A DNA stretch of 64,000 nt from Streptococcus parapneumoniae. Lineage in GTDB: Bacteria > Bacillota > Bacilli > Lactobacillales > Streptococcaceae. The notes beneath the pieces are model-generated. The model was not told where the DNA came from. It saw only the letters and a list, made by a program, of their open reading frames with translations, and searched no databases. The stretch covers positions 97,001-161,000 of the forward strand of contig NZ_AP026968.1 of NCBI RefSeq assembly GCF_037076355.1, in the 5' to 3' direction. Both the position numbers and the translations under genes were made by a program. Positions 17,936 to 25,699 of this stretch are shown piece by piece; the first letter of the stretch is position 1; each line of letters begins with the position of its first letter.

Positions 17936-17951
17936 AGTATTCCTTTCCATC

Positions 17952-17980
17952 AGCAGGCAAGCAATTAGAAAAGGTTTTGA
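17952..17980 (+). repeat. 29-bp exact direct repeat, copy 1
   Basis: Begins AGCAGGCAAGCAATTAG and is identical to 20351-20379; it lies just upstream of the integrase start. Confidence 0.9.
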
Positions 17981-18105
17981 GTTTATACTATGCTAGGAGC
18001 TACGAGAACCCCTCTATTTTCGATTTTAAGAGGACGAACGGTAAAATGTACCAGGTAAGAAAATAAAGCGATTATGGGGCTTATATAGTGACTAGTGGTT
18101 TTATG

Positions 18106-18705
18106 TTAGTCCTCATAATCTTTATGAAGAACAGGATTATCAGCTAATGAGGAAATTATTGTACTAATTGCTTCTCTATCTCTCTTGTCTAGGGACAAGA
18201 AGTCGATAATAGTAATTTTAGTCTTATCAGGAAATGTCATTAGCCCTGCTAGAAATCTTCCGATACTAGTATCAGCATAGTTTTGCATTTCCTTGAGCAT
18301 GAAATCTTTTTTCTCTTGATTCCAATTTTTAAACTCTTCCTTGGAAAACCTTTTATGACCATAATAATCAGTGATTTCTCTAAGATTTTCAATCACAGTA
18401 TCTCTTACTTTTTCACCACGAGTTAGCGCTAATAAACCATATCCTGCGAAGTCTACGGGAGATTCCATGTTATCACTATATTTCTCTATAGTAGATGATA
18501 GGTAGGTTGTTCTTCTTTCATCATCTCCCAAAAGATATCCAACGCCGACCTTAAAGTAATCGGCAAGTTGCTGGGCTTTGTCTGATTTTATTGCGTTTTC
18601 ACCATTTTCCCATCGGGATATAGTTTTTTCACTTACTTCTAGGAGATCAGCTATTTCTTTTTGAGATAGCTTTTTTTCTTGTCTTAATTCTTTCAATCTA
18701 TTCAT
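18106..18705 (-). CDS. CI-like repressor of the satellite
   Basis: A 199-residue protein. The N-terminal HTH_3/XRE domain is clear (LRQEKKLSQKEIADLLEVSEKTISRWENGENAI). The C-terminal 130 residues show no obvious peptidase site (no SOS-type Ala-Gly cleavage or Ser-Lys dyad recognised). It is transcribed away from the cro-like gene, from TTGTCT, 17 bp, TATAAT, and the first of three operator dyads overlaps its own -35. Likely keeps the island silent. If it lacks RecA-type self-cleavage, a phage-encoded antirepressor would be the PICI-like route of induction; that is inference. Confidence 0.85.
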   Translation of the reverse strand: MNRLKELRQEKKLSQKEIADLLEVSEKTISRWENGENAIKSDKAQQLADYFKVGVGYLLGDDERRTTYLSSTIEKYSDNMESPVDFAGYGLLALTRGEKVRDTVIENLREITDYYGHKRFSKEEFKNWNQEKKDFMLKEMQNYADTSIGRFLAGLMTFPDKTKITIIDFLSLDKRDREAISTIISSLADNPVLHKDYED

Positions 18706-18753
18706 TAATCATAATACCTTTCATTAATAATTATAACACTTATTTTCAAAAAA

Positions 18754-18841
18754 GACAAAAAAGTCTGCAAAAAATTTAAAAAAACGCTTGACACAGACAA
18801 AAATGTCTGCTATCATAAAAACTGTAAGGGACAAAAAAGTC
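18754..18841. promoter_or_regulatory. Divergent switch region with three operators
   Basis: The dyad GACAAAAANGTC occurs at 18754-18765, 18796-18807 and 18830-18841. The rightward promoter is TTGACA (18788-18793), 17 bp, TATCAT (18811-18816), with the second operator filling the spacer and the third just past the start site. The first covers the -35 of the leftward repressor promoter. This is a lambda-like autoregulated switch. Confidence 0.8.
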
Positions 18842-18908
18842 CGTTCTCTCCAATCTTTCATACTTTCAATCTATTCATGGAGGGGGATTTTTAGAAAGGA
18901 GGAAACCT

Positions 18909-19109
18909 ATGAGCAAACTACGAGGTTATCGGGTTATGTTGGGACTGACTCAACAACAGATGGCAGACAAGTTAGATATTTCTTTGCAGTCATATAATAA
19001 CAAAGAATTAGGGAAAACGCCATTCAATGACAAAGAACGTCTAGCAATTAAGTCAATGGTTGCAGAAATCAAGCCAGATATAACCATAGATGAACTATTT
19101 TATAGCTAG
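18909..19109 (+). CDS. Cro-like HTH regulator
   Basis: A 66-residue protein, almost entirely an XRE-type HTH (YRVMLGLTQQQMADKLDISLQSYNNKELGKTPF). GAAAGGAGG precedes the ATG. It is the first gene of the rightward operon behind the triple operator, hence the likely antagonist of the CI-like repressor. Confidence 0.85.
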   Translation: MSKLRGYRVMLGLTQQQMADKLDISLQSYNNKELGKTPFNDKERLAIKSMVAEIKPDITIDELFYS

Positions 19110-19123
19110 AAAGGAGCGAACCA

Positions 19124-19183
19124 ATCGCAATACTAGTCTACATTTACAGATTTCTTAGGTGGTGCTTTACCACCGGGGATTGA
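19124..19183 (+). CDS. Possible 20-codon microprotein with ATC in start position
   Basis: AAGGAG (19111-19116) is followed at normal spacing by ATC GCA ATA CTA GTC TAC..., giving (M)AILVYIYRFLRWCFTTGD. The ribosome site and first codons resemble those of the next gene (AAAGGAGCTAACCAATGGAA). Either a lost ATG or a rare ATC start. A GGTGG/CCACC hairpin lies inside it. Confidence 0.25.
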   Translation: MAILVYIYRFLRWCFTTGD

Positions 19184-19220
19184 TAAACGGCCCTAGCTAG
19201 ATATTTGCTAGAGTGATTTG

Positions 19221-19318
19221 CTTGCTACCTATGGCAGTATCAAGGGTTTGTAGGGGTGCATTTTCTCCGATTTTACCCTACTTTAATGCTTTACCTTGGT
19301 ACTGTTTTAGGTGGCAAG
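19221..19318. ncRNA. Candidate structured RNA upstream of the Rha gene
   Basis: Arms 19221-19245 (CTTGCTACCTATGGCAGTAT...) and 19294-19318 (...ACTGTTTTAGGTGGCAAG) pair at about 20 of 25 positions, enclosing a second stem GTAGGG (19250-19255)/CCCTAC (19276-19281). The two strands of 98 bp form one long nested hairpin with no T run, so it is not a simple terminator. Function unknown. Confidence 0.45.
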
Positions 19319-19348
19319 CATTGACAAAAACAAGAAAGGAGCTAACCA

Positions 19349-19951
19349 ATGGAACTGGTTTACATGGACGGTAGAAAAGAGCCGTATACACTGAGCAGTA
19401 TCGTAGCAGAATGTACTGGATTGCAACATCACACAATAACCAAGACAATCCGCAAACATCAAGCAAGGTTTGAACGGTTCGGGAAGGTTGGATTTAAAAT
19501 CCAAGCTATGGAAAGTGGCCAGAATACTAAGGATTATATTTTGAATGAGCAACAAGCGACCTTGTTAGTTACATTCTTAAAAAATACTGAGCAAGTGGCC
19601 AACTTCAAAACCAACCTAGTCAAAGCATTCTTTGAAATGCGTGACGAACTTTCCAAGCGACAATTACAGAGAGAACTGGAAAAGCCAAAGCGTAAAAGCT
19701 TAACTGAAGCTATTCAAACATGGGAGAAAGCACCTAAGCATGCCTATAGTACCCTTACAAACTTACTACTAAAGGGAGTGACAGGGAAGAATAAAGCGCA
19801 ACTCATGAAGGAGCGAAAAAGTAAGAACGGCATTGATGGCTTGACAAGTGCAGAACTGACAAACTATCAACGTTTGGAAGATATGGCAATAGCTATGATT
19901 AATTTGAATAGGGGATATTCAGAAATTAAGGAATTAATTTTTAAAGTATAG
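19349..19951 (+). CDS. Rha-family phage regulatory protein
   Basis: A 200-residue protein whose N-terminal 100 residues match the Rha/pRha domain (LSSIVAECTGLQHHTITKTIRKH..., DYILNEQQATLLVTFLKNTEQV..FK..LVKAFFEMR). The C-terminal part is basic and helical. Rha proteins are regulatory proteins of temperate phages whose expression interferes with infection in some hosts. AAAGGAG precedes the ATG. Confidence 0.8.
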   Translation: MELVYMDGRKEPYTLSSIVAECTGLQHHTITKTIRKHQARFERFGKVGFKIQAMESGQNTKDYILNEQQATLLVTFLKNTEQVANFKTNLVKAFFEMRDELSKRQLQRELEKPKRKSLTEAIQTWEKAPKHAYSTLTNLLLKGVTGKNKAQLMKERKSKNGIDGLTSAELTNYQRLEDMAIAMINLNRGYSEIKELIFKV

Positions 19952-19962
19952 GAGTATAGAAA

Positions 19963-20223
19963 ATGGAAAATGATTTTAAGACAGTTACAAATGCCAAAGG
20001 GTTAGAAATTCCTAAGTATTCCAAGGATTTTAAAAAGCTAGTTGAGAAAGACAGACAACTAGCCGAATATCTTTGTATGAACTATGAGAACTTGGACAGT
20101 GAAGACCTGGGCGCATTTCTTGAGACAGTAGAGCAGGGATTCAGTTGGATTCTAGATCTTATCGAAAGTAAAGACTTGCTTTATAAACCAAAGTCAGGTA
20201 GTAATCATGCAAAAAGAAAATAA
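19963..20223 (+). CDS. Small satellite protein of unknown function
   Basis: An 86-residue acidic-basic mixed protein (starts MENDFKTVTNAKGLEIPKY), cytosolic by composition, with GGAG just upstream of the ATG. 11 bp after the Rha gene in the same operon. I recognise no domain. Confidence 0.65.
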   Translation: MENDFKTVTNAKGLEIPKYSKDFKKLVEKDRQLAEYLCMNYENLDSEDLGAFLETVEQGFSWILDLIESKDLLYKPKSGSNHAKRK

Positions 20224-20297
20224 AAAAATCACTTGCTCAAATTTTGACCGAGGAGAGCAAGCGACAAGATTAAGGATATAGAAATTTTTTCTATGCT

Positions 20298-20579
20298 TTG
20301 ATTATAGCAGAAAACAGCTATTTTATCAAATACCTAAAGAAAAACCGAAGAGCAGGCAAGCAATTAGAAAAGGTTTTGAAATCAAGCGCTGACAGGGTGA
20401 TTCTAAGACCTTGTTTAGCTGAAAGATGGGTAATTACTCACGAAACACTGCTACAAGCGTTCGCCAACTTGGGGCAATCGCCCAGCGTTTGGAGTGGTGA
20501 AGCATACCATATAGAAAACAGGCAAGAAAAAGGACAAGGAAAGGCTAATGGAGAAAAATATGACTCTAGATCTAGATAA
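20298..20579 (+). CDS. Doubtful ORF containing the 29-bp repeat
   Basis: A 93-codon frame opening with TTG and lacking a ribosome site, overlapping the next gene by 32 bp. Residues encoded by the repeat are AGKQLEKVL. No family recognised. The segment 20224-20547 could equally be untranslated. Confidence 0.25.
   Translation: MIIAENSYFIKYLKKNRRAGKQLEKVLKSSADRVILRPCLAERWVITHETLLQAFANLGQSPSVWSGEAYHIENRQEKGQGKANGEKYDSRSR
20351..20379 (+). repeat. 29-bp exact direct repeat, copy 2
   Basis: Identical to 17952-17980, in the same orientation, 2.4 kb away. Confidence 0.9.
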
Positions 20580-20760
20580 CATGACACAATCAGAATTTGA
20601 CAACCGAATTACTGAAATCAAGGATAGAAATCCGAACCTCTTTCAGTTCATCATTGACTTTTTAGATGATAAAGTAACTCCAGAAGAGGTGTACGACTTT
20701 CTAAAGATGGAGCGAAGCTATCAAGTAAATTATATCAAGAATTACAAAGCGAGGGCATAG
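20548..20760 (+). CDS. Small acidic satellite protein
   Basis: A 70-residue protein (starts MEKNMTLDLDNMTQSEFDNR), predicted helical, with AAGGAAAGG upstream of the ATG and 1 bp between its stop and the next start. Function not recognised. Confidence 0.65.
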   Translation: MEKNMTLDLDNMTQSEFDNRITEIKDRNPNLFQFIIDFLDDKVTPEEVYDFLKMERSYQVNYIKNYKARA

Positions 20761-20761
20761 C

Positions 20762-20968
20762 ATGAATGAATTAGATTTGACCAATATACAATCGGTAATC
20801 TTTACGGTGGTACTGATTGGCTTACTGCTTTATCTAAATCACCGAGACCGCAAAAAAAGCGCTCAAATCGAGCGAGAAAGTACACAGACGATTGAAACAA
20901 CTAGCGAGGATTTAAGCCCTGATTATGGGCGATATATTCAGCTTGGAATGGTCAGTAAAGGGGGCTAA
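20762..20968 (+). CDS. Small single-span membrane protein
   Basis: A 68-residue protein with one hydrophobic helix near the N-terminus (IQSVIFTVVLIGLLLYL) followed by a basic stop-transfer (NHRDRKKS) and a polar tail. Same operon. Similar short membrane proteins are common in streptococcal phages, role unknown. Confidence 0.65.
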   Translation: MNELDLTNIQSVIFTVVLIGLLLYLNHRDRKKSAQIERESTQTIETTSEDLSPDYGRYIQLGMVSKGG

Positions 20969-20970
20969 GT

Positions 20971-21252
20971 ATGTTTAGTTTGAGTAAAGAAAGCGAACAT
21001 GATTTGACTAATAGAATAAGCACGGTTATAGAAAACTATCTAGCAGTTCGAGAACAACCTAAACCACGACTAACTGGTTTAATATCAGCACAAGAAGCTA
21101 TGGACGAGTTAGATATAAAATACAAAACTTTGCAAAAGTGGGAAGGTGCAGGACTAAGACGTTACCAACCACCACTAGAAGATACTAGAAAAGTCTATTA
21201 CAAAGTTACGGATATTTTGAAGTTCCTGGGGGTAGATGATGGCAAAGACTAA
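20971..21252 (+). CDS. Excisionase/AlpA-like winged HTH protein
   Basis: A 93-residue protein whose C-terminal half is a MerR/Xis-like HTH (ISAQEAMDELDIKYKTLQKWEGAGLRRYQPP..DTRKVYYKV.DIL.FL). The same pattern occurs in the 82-residue protein of the second element (31201-31449). Such proteins bend DNA for excision or activate island transcription. The gene overlaps the start of the replication gene. Confidence 0.7.
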   Translation: MFSLSKESEHDLTNRISTVIENYLAVREQPKPRLTGLISAQEAMDELDIKYKTLQKWEGAGLRRYQPPLEDTRKVYYKVTDILKFLGVDDGKD

Positions 21253-22108
21253 AATATATTTTTGGTTAAAAGTTGATAAGAAGTTTTTTGATAACCTTTT
21301 TATTAAGCGACTTAAAAATATGCCTGGTGGCTACACTATGACAGTGATTTATATCCGCCTTATGTTGGAAAGTTTAGAAGATGATTGTATTTTGTACTAT
21401 GAAGGATATTTTGATAGTTTGGTACAGGAATTAGCTTTAAAACTGGATGTTTCTGAAGATGATATAAATATGACAGTTGCGTATTTTACAAAATGCGGAC
21501 TAATTCAGATAGACGATGATGGCCATGCTACATTATCGCAAGCAAAAGCCATGGTTGAGAGTGAAACAAACTGGGCGAAATATAAGCGAGACCAAAGAAA
21601 AAATAGTCAAGATATACCAAAATTGGAGAATGTCCAAAATAAAAAGACTATTTCCAACTCATGTCCAACAGAGATAGAGATAGAGATAGATAAAGAGTCA
21701 GATAAAGATAAAGAGTTATATAAAGAATATATATTGTCAGGTAAACCGGACTTTACTTTCCCAAATTGGTTAACTCCGAGAATGATCGAGGAAATAACTA
21801 AAGGACATCCTGAGAAGTATTTAATAAGAATCCCTCTAGCTTATCTGAATCATACAGTAGGGAAAAATTATAAATATTTGGACAAAAATTTGAAGCCGAT
21901 AATAGCACGATTCAAAGAAGGCTATACACTTGAAGATTTTAAACAGGTGATAGATATTAAAACGGCAGAATGGAAGGATAGCCCTGAATTTTCTAAATAT
22001 CTGAGACCAGAAACACTTTTCGGAACTAAGTTTGACGGTTATTTGAATCAAAAGCCTAAAACCATAAAAGGGAAGTTTGAAGATAACTTCCCAGACCTAC
22101 CATTTTAG
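21239..22108 (+). CDS. Phage replisome organiser / replication initiator
   Basis: A 289-residue protein. The N-terminal domain (KIYFWLKVDKKFFDNLFIKRLKNMPGGYTMTVIYIRLMLESL, to about residue 120) matches the phage replisome organiser family. A Lys/Glu-rich low-complexity linker follows, then a conserved phage C-terminal domain (about 170-275, with KYLRPETLFGTKFDGYLNQ). Such proteins bind the element's origin and recruit the helicase loader. GGGGGT favours the second of two adjacent ATGs. It overlaps the preceding gene and is 11 bp before the DnaC-like gene. Confidence 0.85.
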   Translation: MAKTKIYFWLKVDKKFFDNLFIKRLKNMPGGYTMTVIYIRLMLESLEDDCILYYEGYFDSLVQELALKLDVSEDDINMTVAYFTKCGLIQIDDDGHATLSQAKAMVESETNWAKYKRDQRKNSQDIPKLENVQNKKTISNSCPTEIEIEIDKESDKDKELYKEYILSGKPDFTFPNWLTPRMIEEITKGHPEKYLIRIPLAYLNHTVGKNYKYLDKNLKPIIARFKEGYTLEDFKQVIDIKTAEWKDSPEFSKYLRPETLFGTKFDGYLNQKPKTIKGKFEDNFPDLPF

Positions 22109-22119
22109 GAGTTGCAAAG

Positions 22120-22965
22120 ATGAAGGAACAATTTAAAGAATTTAATAACAGAAAAATATTGGATACGGTTTGCGATATTCACCAGGTAAATTATTGGGAA
22201 ATTTCTGTACCGGTTTTAGGGAGTTCAGAAAGAAAAGTACAAGCTTTTTGCCCGGAGTGTGTGAAGGGAGAGATTAAACAAAAAGAGCAAGACTTGTTAC
22301 AGCAGTTTGAGGATAAACAGGCTTACTTTAAAACTTATGATGTCTTAATGCGTGATAGTACGATTCCTAACGAGTTGAAGGGAGCGACGTTTGATAATTT
22401 CCTTGTTAAGACGACAGAGGAGCGCCAGATGTTGGAGTTTGTAAAGGGGCAAGCCCAGAAGTACCTGGCAGGTATGACGGGAAATACTTTAATTAGTGGT
22501 AGTACAGGAATAGGAAAAAGTCATTTATCGCTTGCACTAGCTAAAGAAATCAATGAGAGCTTCAGGGAGAAAAACGAGCCAAAGAGTGTTTTGTTTGTCA
22601 GCCTAACCGAGATTATCAAGCAGATAAAAGAAGGATGGGCATATGGAAGAAATGCAAACTTAACAGAGTATGAGGCGGTTAAAAAGTTAGTTGATGTAGA
22701 TTTTCTAATCATCGATGACCTGGGGGCAAAAAATGGGACGGTAACACCTAAGAGTGACTGGGAACAGGATTTCTTGTTTGATATTATCAATAATCGAGAA
22801 ACTACGATTTTCAACACGAACTTAGACAGTAGCGAACTGCGGACGGTATACAATGCTAGAAATTCAAGTAGAATTTTGAAAGGTTTAGAAGGGAACACTT
22901 TCAAAGCTTTCACGATCAAAGATAAGAGATACACTATAAATACAGTGAGGGGAGAATATCAATGA
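22120..22965 (+). CDS. DnaC-like helicase loader (AAA+ ATPase)
   Basis: A 281-residue protein. A possible N-terminal zinc-binding segment (CDIHQ, later CPEC) precedes an AAA+ core with Walker A GSTGIGKSHLSLALA and Walker B VDFLIIDDLGA, then the sensor-like IFNTNLDSSEL and arginine-rich ARNSSRILKGL. It loads the replicative helicase on the satellite origin together with the upstream organiser. It overlaps the next small gene by 4 bp (ATGA). Confidence 0.9.
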   Translation: MKEQFKEFNNRKILDTVCDIHQVNYWEISVPVLGSSERKVQAFCPECVKGEIKQKEQDLLQQFEDKQAYFKTYDVLMRDSTIPNELKGATFDNFLVKTTEERQMLEFVKGQAQKYLAGMTGNTLISGSTGIGKSHLSLALAKEINESFREKNEPKSVLFVSLTEIIKQIKEGWAYGRNANLTEYEAVKKLVDVDFLIIDDLGAKNGTVTPKSDWEQDFLFDIINNRETTIFNTNLDSSELRTVYNARNSSRILKGLEGNTFKAFTIKDKRYTINTVRGEYQ

Positions 22966-23123
22966 ATGATGATAAAATGCGATTTGCAACAGAAAAAGGC
23001 TTTGTTGTCTACGAAAAATGTGGTATAATAGAAATAGAAAAAGTTCCAAGTTTTGGAGAAATTACTTTATTCTACTCAGATGGGAAATTTACCCATCTAG
23101 TCAAAAAAGAAACTAAAAAATAA
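22962..23123 (+). CDS. Small phage protein (DUF3954-like)
   Basis: A 53-residue protein (starts MNDDKMRFATEKGFVVYEK), beta-rich by pattern, translationally coupled to the DnaC-like gene. Resembles small DUF3954 proteins of pneumococcal prophages; function unknown. The frame contains an extended -10 (TGGTATAAT) that could start transcription of the next genes. Confidence 0.65.
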   Translation: MNDDKMRFATEKGFVVYEKCGIIEIEKVPSFGEITLFYSDGKFTHLVKKETKK

Positions 23124-23141
23124 GTCTATTGAGAACAACTC

Positions 23142-23186
23142 AGGGACATACCGTAAGCATATAATGCTAGTGGTATGTCCCTTTTT
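23142..23186 (+). terminator. Terminator between replication and capsid-like genes
   Basis: AGGGACATACC (23142-23152) and GGTATGTCCCT (23172-23182) form a perfect 11-bp stem followed by TTTTT. It separates the island's early and later blocks, a possible antitermination point. Confidence 0.85.
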
Positions 23187-23212
23187 GTTTGCATAGAAAG
23201 GGGGTGAGAGCA

Positions 23213-23434
23213 ATGTCAGGAGATACTTCTTTAGGGTATGTAGTAGCCAATAAATTTTCTATGGATCCAAAGAAAAGACAACAAATATTTGCAAAGTGCA
23301 AAAAAGATGATGAAAATTTGGAAAAACGGAAAAAAGAAATACTAGAAAAATATGCTAACAAACAAGACAAACCAAAATCTAGAAAAAATGATTCTAAAGG
23401 CTCGGAGAGTCATAAAAGAAAAGCTAAGAGCTAA
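23213..23434 (+). CDS. Small basic satellite protein
   Basis: 73 residues, strongly basic at the C-terminus (KPKSRKNDSKGSESHKRKAK), no membrane helix. GGGGGTGAG precedes the ATG at 23213. Located directly before the capsid-like gene; a DNA- or capsid-interacting role is possible but unsupported. Confidence 0.6.
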   Translation: MSGDTSLGYVVANKFSMDPKKRQQIFAKCKKDDENLEKRKKEILEKYANKQDKPKSRKNDSKGSESHKRKAKS

Positions 23435-23492
23435 GAATTTTAGAAAAAATTATAAACAAAAATCAGATATTAAAAGATAAAGGAGCAAAAAA

Positions 23493-24353
23493 ATGACAAT
23501 TAACTTAGCTAAACAAAAAGAAAATCTAGAAGCTTATATCCGAAGTACAGGTTATAACACTAGAGGGATGAATGTAGAAAATAATCATGTACTCATTGAA
23601 AAACCAATCCTTGATAGTTACGAAGATGAACATCAACGTAAAGAACTGGTTGATCTAGTAAATGTTATTGAGACTCGTACCCGTGGTGGGAAGTATGAAG
23701 TAACTGACTTTGAATCTGATTCATTACAAGAAGTTAGCGAAAATTCGGTTGAGAGAACAGAAGCAGATAAAAAGAAAACTATCAGCGTTGATTACTTAGT
23801 TAAATTATTCAGTGGAAAACTTGATTTTTCACAGGAGCAATTAGATGATGGCCAATATAATTTAACGGATTTTCTTGGTAAGAAGATTATTAAATTAAAA
23901 CGTAGAACACGAAATAGAGAGATTGGGAAAATTCTCCAAACTGCGAAAGTACAGACCGCTACAAGTCTGGATGACTTGAAATCTATTGTTTCTTTAATTA
24001 ATCCAGAGCGCAATGTATCTATGGTTATTAGTCAATCACTATTTAGTGTCTTAGAAAAAATGAAAGATACTTCAGGAAATTATCTTCTTAAAGTTGATAA
24101 AGAGACAGGAACAAGTGAAACATTCTTTGTAGATAACTTTTTAATTGTAGATGATACAACATTAGGGAATAAAGGTGAGAAAAAAGGCTTTATCGGAGAT
24201 CTAGAAAACTTTGTTACTTTGTTTGATCGCAAGAAAGATACACTTAGTTGGGTGAATGCGAATGGCTATTTTGGGAAACGGTTGATTTTACATACCCGAT
24301 TTGATGTAAAAAAAGTTGAAGAAGATTGTGGTTACTTTATTCAATGGAACTAG
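23493..24353 (+). CDS. HK97-fold major capsid-like protein
   Basis: A 286-residue protein. After a polar N-terminal 90 residues it follows the phage major capsid pattern: SVDYLVKLFSGKLDF, a helix with KLKRRTRNREIGKIL, a VSMVISQSLFSVLEKMKDTSGNYLL segment (P-domain-like), FFVDNFLIVDD, KKGFIGDLENFVTLFDRK, and a C-terminal RLILHTRFDVKKVEEDCGYFIQW. It is the only structural gene: no portal, protease, terminase or head-tail connector is nearby. AAAGGAG precedes the ATG. Possible roles are a satellite-specific capsid, a size-altering subunit or a dominant interfering subunit; the sequence cannot decide. Confidence 0.75.
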   Translation: MTINLAKQKENLEAYIRSTGYNTRGMNVENNHVLIEKPILDSYEDEHQRKELVDLVNVIETRTRGGKYEVTDFESDSLQEVSENSVERTEADKKKTISVDYLVKLFSGKLDFSQEQLDDGQYNLTDFLGKKIIKLKRRTRNREIGKILQTAKVQTATSLDDLKSIVSLINPERNVSMVISQSLFSVLEKMKDTSGNYLLKVDKETGTSETFFVDNFLIVDDTTLGNKGEKKGFIGDLENFVTLFDRKKDTLSWVNANGYFGKRLILHTRFDVKKVEEDCGYFIQWN

Positions 24354-24362
24354 GAGAAAGAA

Positions 24363-24911
24363 ATGGATATTAATCAAGTATTTGAAACACTGGATGATCT
24401 AGATGATAAAAAAAGTAAGATTAATTCAGCACGAGAACAGTTAAGCGAAAAAAGGAAAAGCCTGTTAGGCAATCAAACAGTTTCATTTGAGAATATAGAT
24501 TCTTTTTTGTCAAATAACTTAGAATCTTTAGAGCAGCTTGAAAAGATGGAAAAAGTTATTAATTCTCTTCAGGAAAAATATAATAGTGATTTTTCAGAAG
24601 CTAAGGCAGTCATCTTTGAATACATTTTTAAAGAAACTAAGCAACGGATGGAAACTAAGAAGATCTATAAACAATACCGAAAGAAACTTAGACAAATTCT
24701 GGACGCATATAATGAAATTCAAGAACTAAAGAAGGATGTGGAAGAAATCCATACAGGTGTAGTCAGAGAAATAAGTCAGAAACATTCTCTATTGCTATAT
24801 CGAACGGAAGTAAGTCCGCTTACTGTCTTACCATTCTTAAACCCTGATATTAGCGGGTGGATGAATTTTTCTAAGGAATATCGGGACATTAAAGAGTATT
24901 TAGAAAAATAG
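24363..24911 (+). CDS. Coiled-coil protein paired with the capsid-like gene
   Basis: A 182-residue highly charged helical protein (starts MDINQVFETLDDLDDKKSK) with long predicted coiled coil to about residue 130, ending in a more hydrophobic segment (LTVLPFLNPDISGWMNF). It lies 9 bp after the capsid-like gene, with GGAG upstream. Size, composition and position would suit a scaffold or capsid-assembly modifier; this is inference only. Confidence 0.65.
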   Translation: MDINQVFETLDDLDDKKSKINSAREQLSEKRKSLLGNQTVSFENIDSFLSNNLESLEQLEKMEKVINSLQEKYNSDFSEAKAVIFEYIFKETKQRMETKKIYKQYRKKLRQILDAYNEIQELKKDVEEIHTGVVREISQKHSLLLYRTEVSPLTVLPFLNPDISGWMNFSKEYRDIKEYLEK

Positions 24912-24927
24912 GGAACAAATTAAGTAA

Positions 24928-24978
24928 GGCTAGTGATATATGGATGAAACAGAAAAAATATCGCTAGTCCTACTTTTA
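24928..24978 (+). terminator. Hairpin after the capsid-like block
   Basis: GGCTAGTGATAT pairs with ATATCGCTAGTCC across a loop of about 20 nt, then CTACTTTTATG. The following 24980-25288 has no gene; it holds repeated AGTTTCACA.AA and TTTGACA.AATT motifs that may be regulator or initiator sites. Confidence 0.55.
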
Positions 24979-25288
24979 TGCTTTACTAAGTTTCACATAA
25001 CAAAGTAAGCATAAACTGAAAAGAAGTAGTAGCTTGAAAGCAAGGTATATCAGGGGGTTACAGAATGGAGTGAGTTTCACAGAATGTAAGATATGAGAAA
25101 CTGAGGGGATAAATAAAAGAAATTTCCCTTGAACTTGTCACATTGAAGAGTTGTCAAACTTAAAACAGCAATACCTTCTAACTTGAGTATTAGTAGGCTT
25201 TCAGCATTTTTTGTCAGTTTGACAGAATTTACAATTTGACAAATTGCAAGATAAAAAAATTTTTAAATTTAAGTGGAGGTACTTGCCT

Positions 25289-25699
25289 ATGTACGAGTTG
25301 AGTAACAGAGACCTGGACGAGATAGATATTGAGTTAGGACGATATAGAACGCTTGCTAATAAAATTTATTTGAGAAGACAGGAACTGATACATAATAAGA
25401 AACATAGCACTGAAGATTACACTGGTGGGAAAGGCAAGACAGTATCTAGTCCTACTGAAGCGACAATCATTAGAATTGAAGAAGACCAAACACTAAGATA
25501 TTTAGAAGGCTTCAAACTAGTTGTAGATACCTTGATGGAAAACTTAATTGAAAGTGATCTAGTAATTTTTAAAATGAGATATTTAGAAGCTGGTGCGACT
25601 TGGGAAGACGTGGCAGAGAAACTAAATAAAACTACTCGTTATATAAATAGCCGTAGAAAGGTAATCGCTAAAAGATTTGTGGAATTGAAAGGATATTGA
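25289..25699 (+). CDS. ArpU-family late transcriptional regulator
   Basis: A 136-residue protein with the ArpU/RinA-like pattern: an N-terminal helical segment, a central linker and a C-terminal sigma-like HTH (VIFKMRYLEAGATWEDVAEKLNKTTRYINSRRKVIAKRF). In phages ArpU-type proteins switch on the packaging and morphogenesis operon. The ATG at 25289 is chosen for GGAGG 9 bp upstream. In a satellite it could also act on helper late genes. Confidence 0.8.
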   Translation: MYELSNRDLDEIDIELGRYRTLANKIYLRRQELIHNKKHSTEDYTGGKGKTVSSPTEATIIRIEEDQTLRYLEGFKLVVDTLMENLIESDLVIFKMRYLEAGATWEDVAEKLNKTTRYINSRRKVIAKRFVELKGY

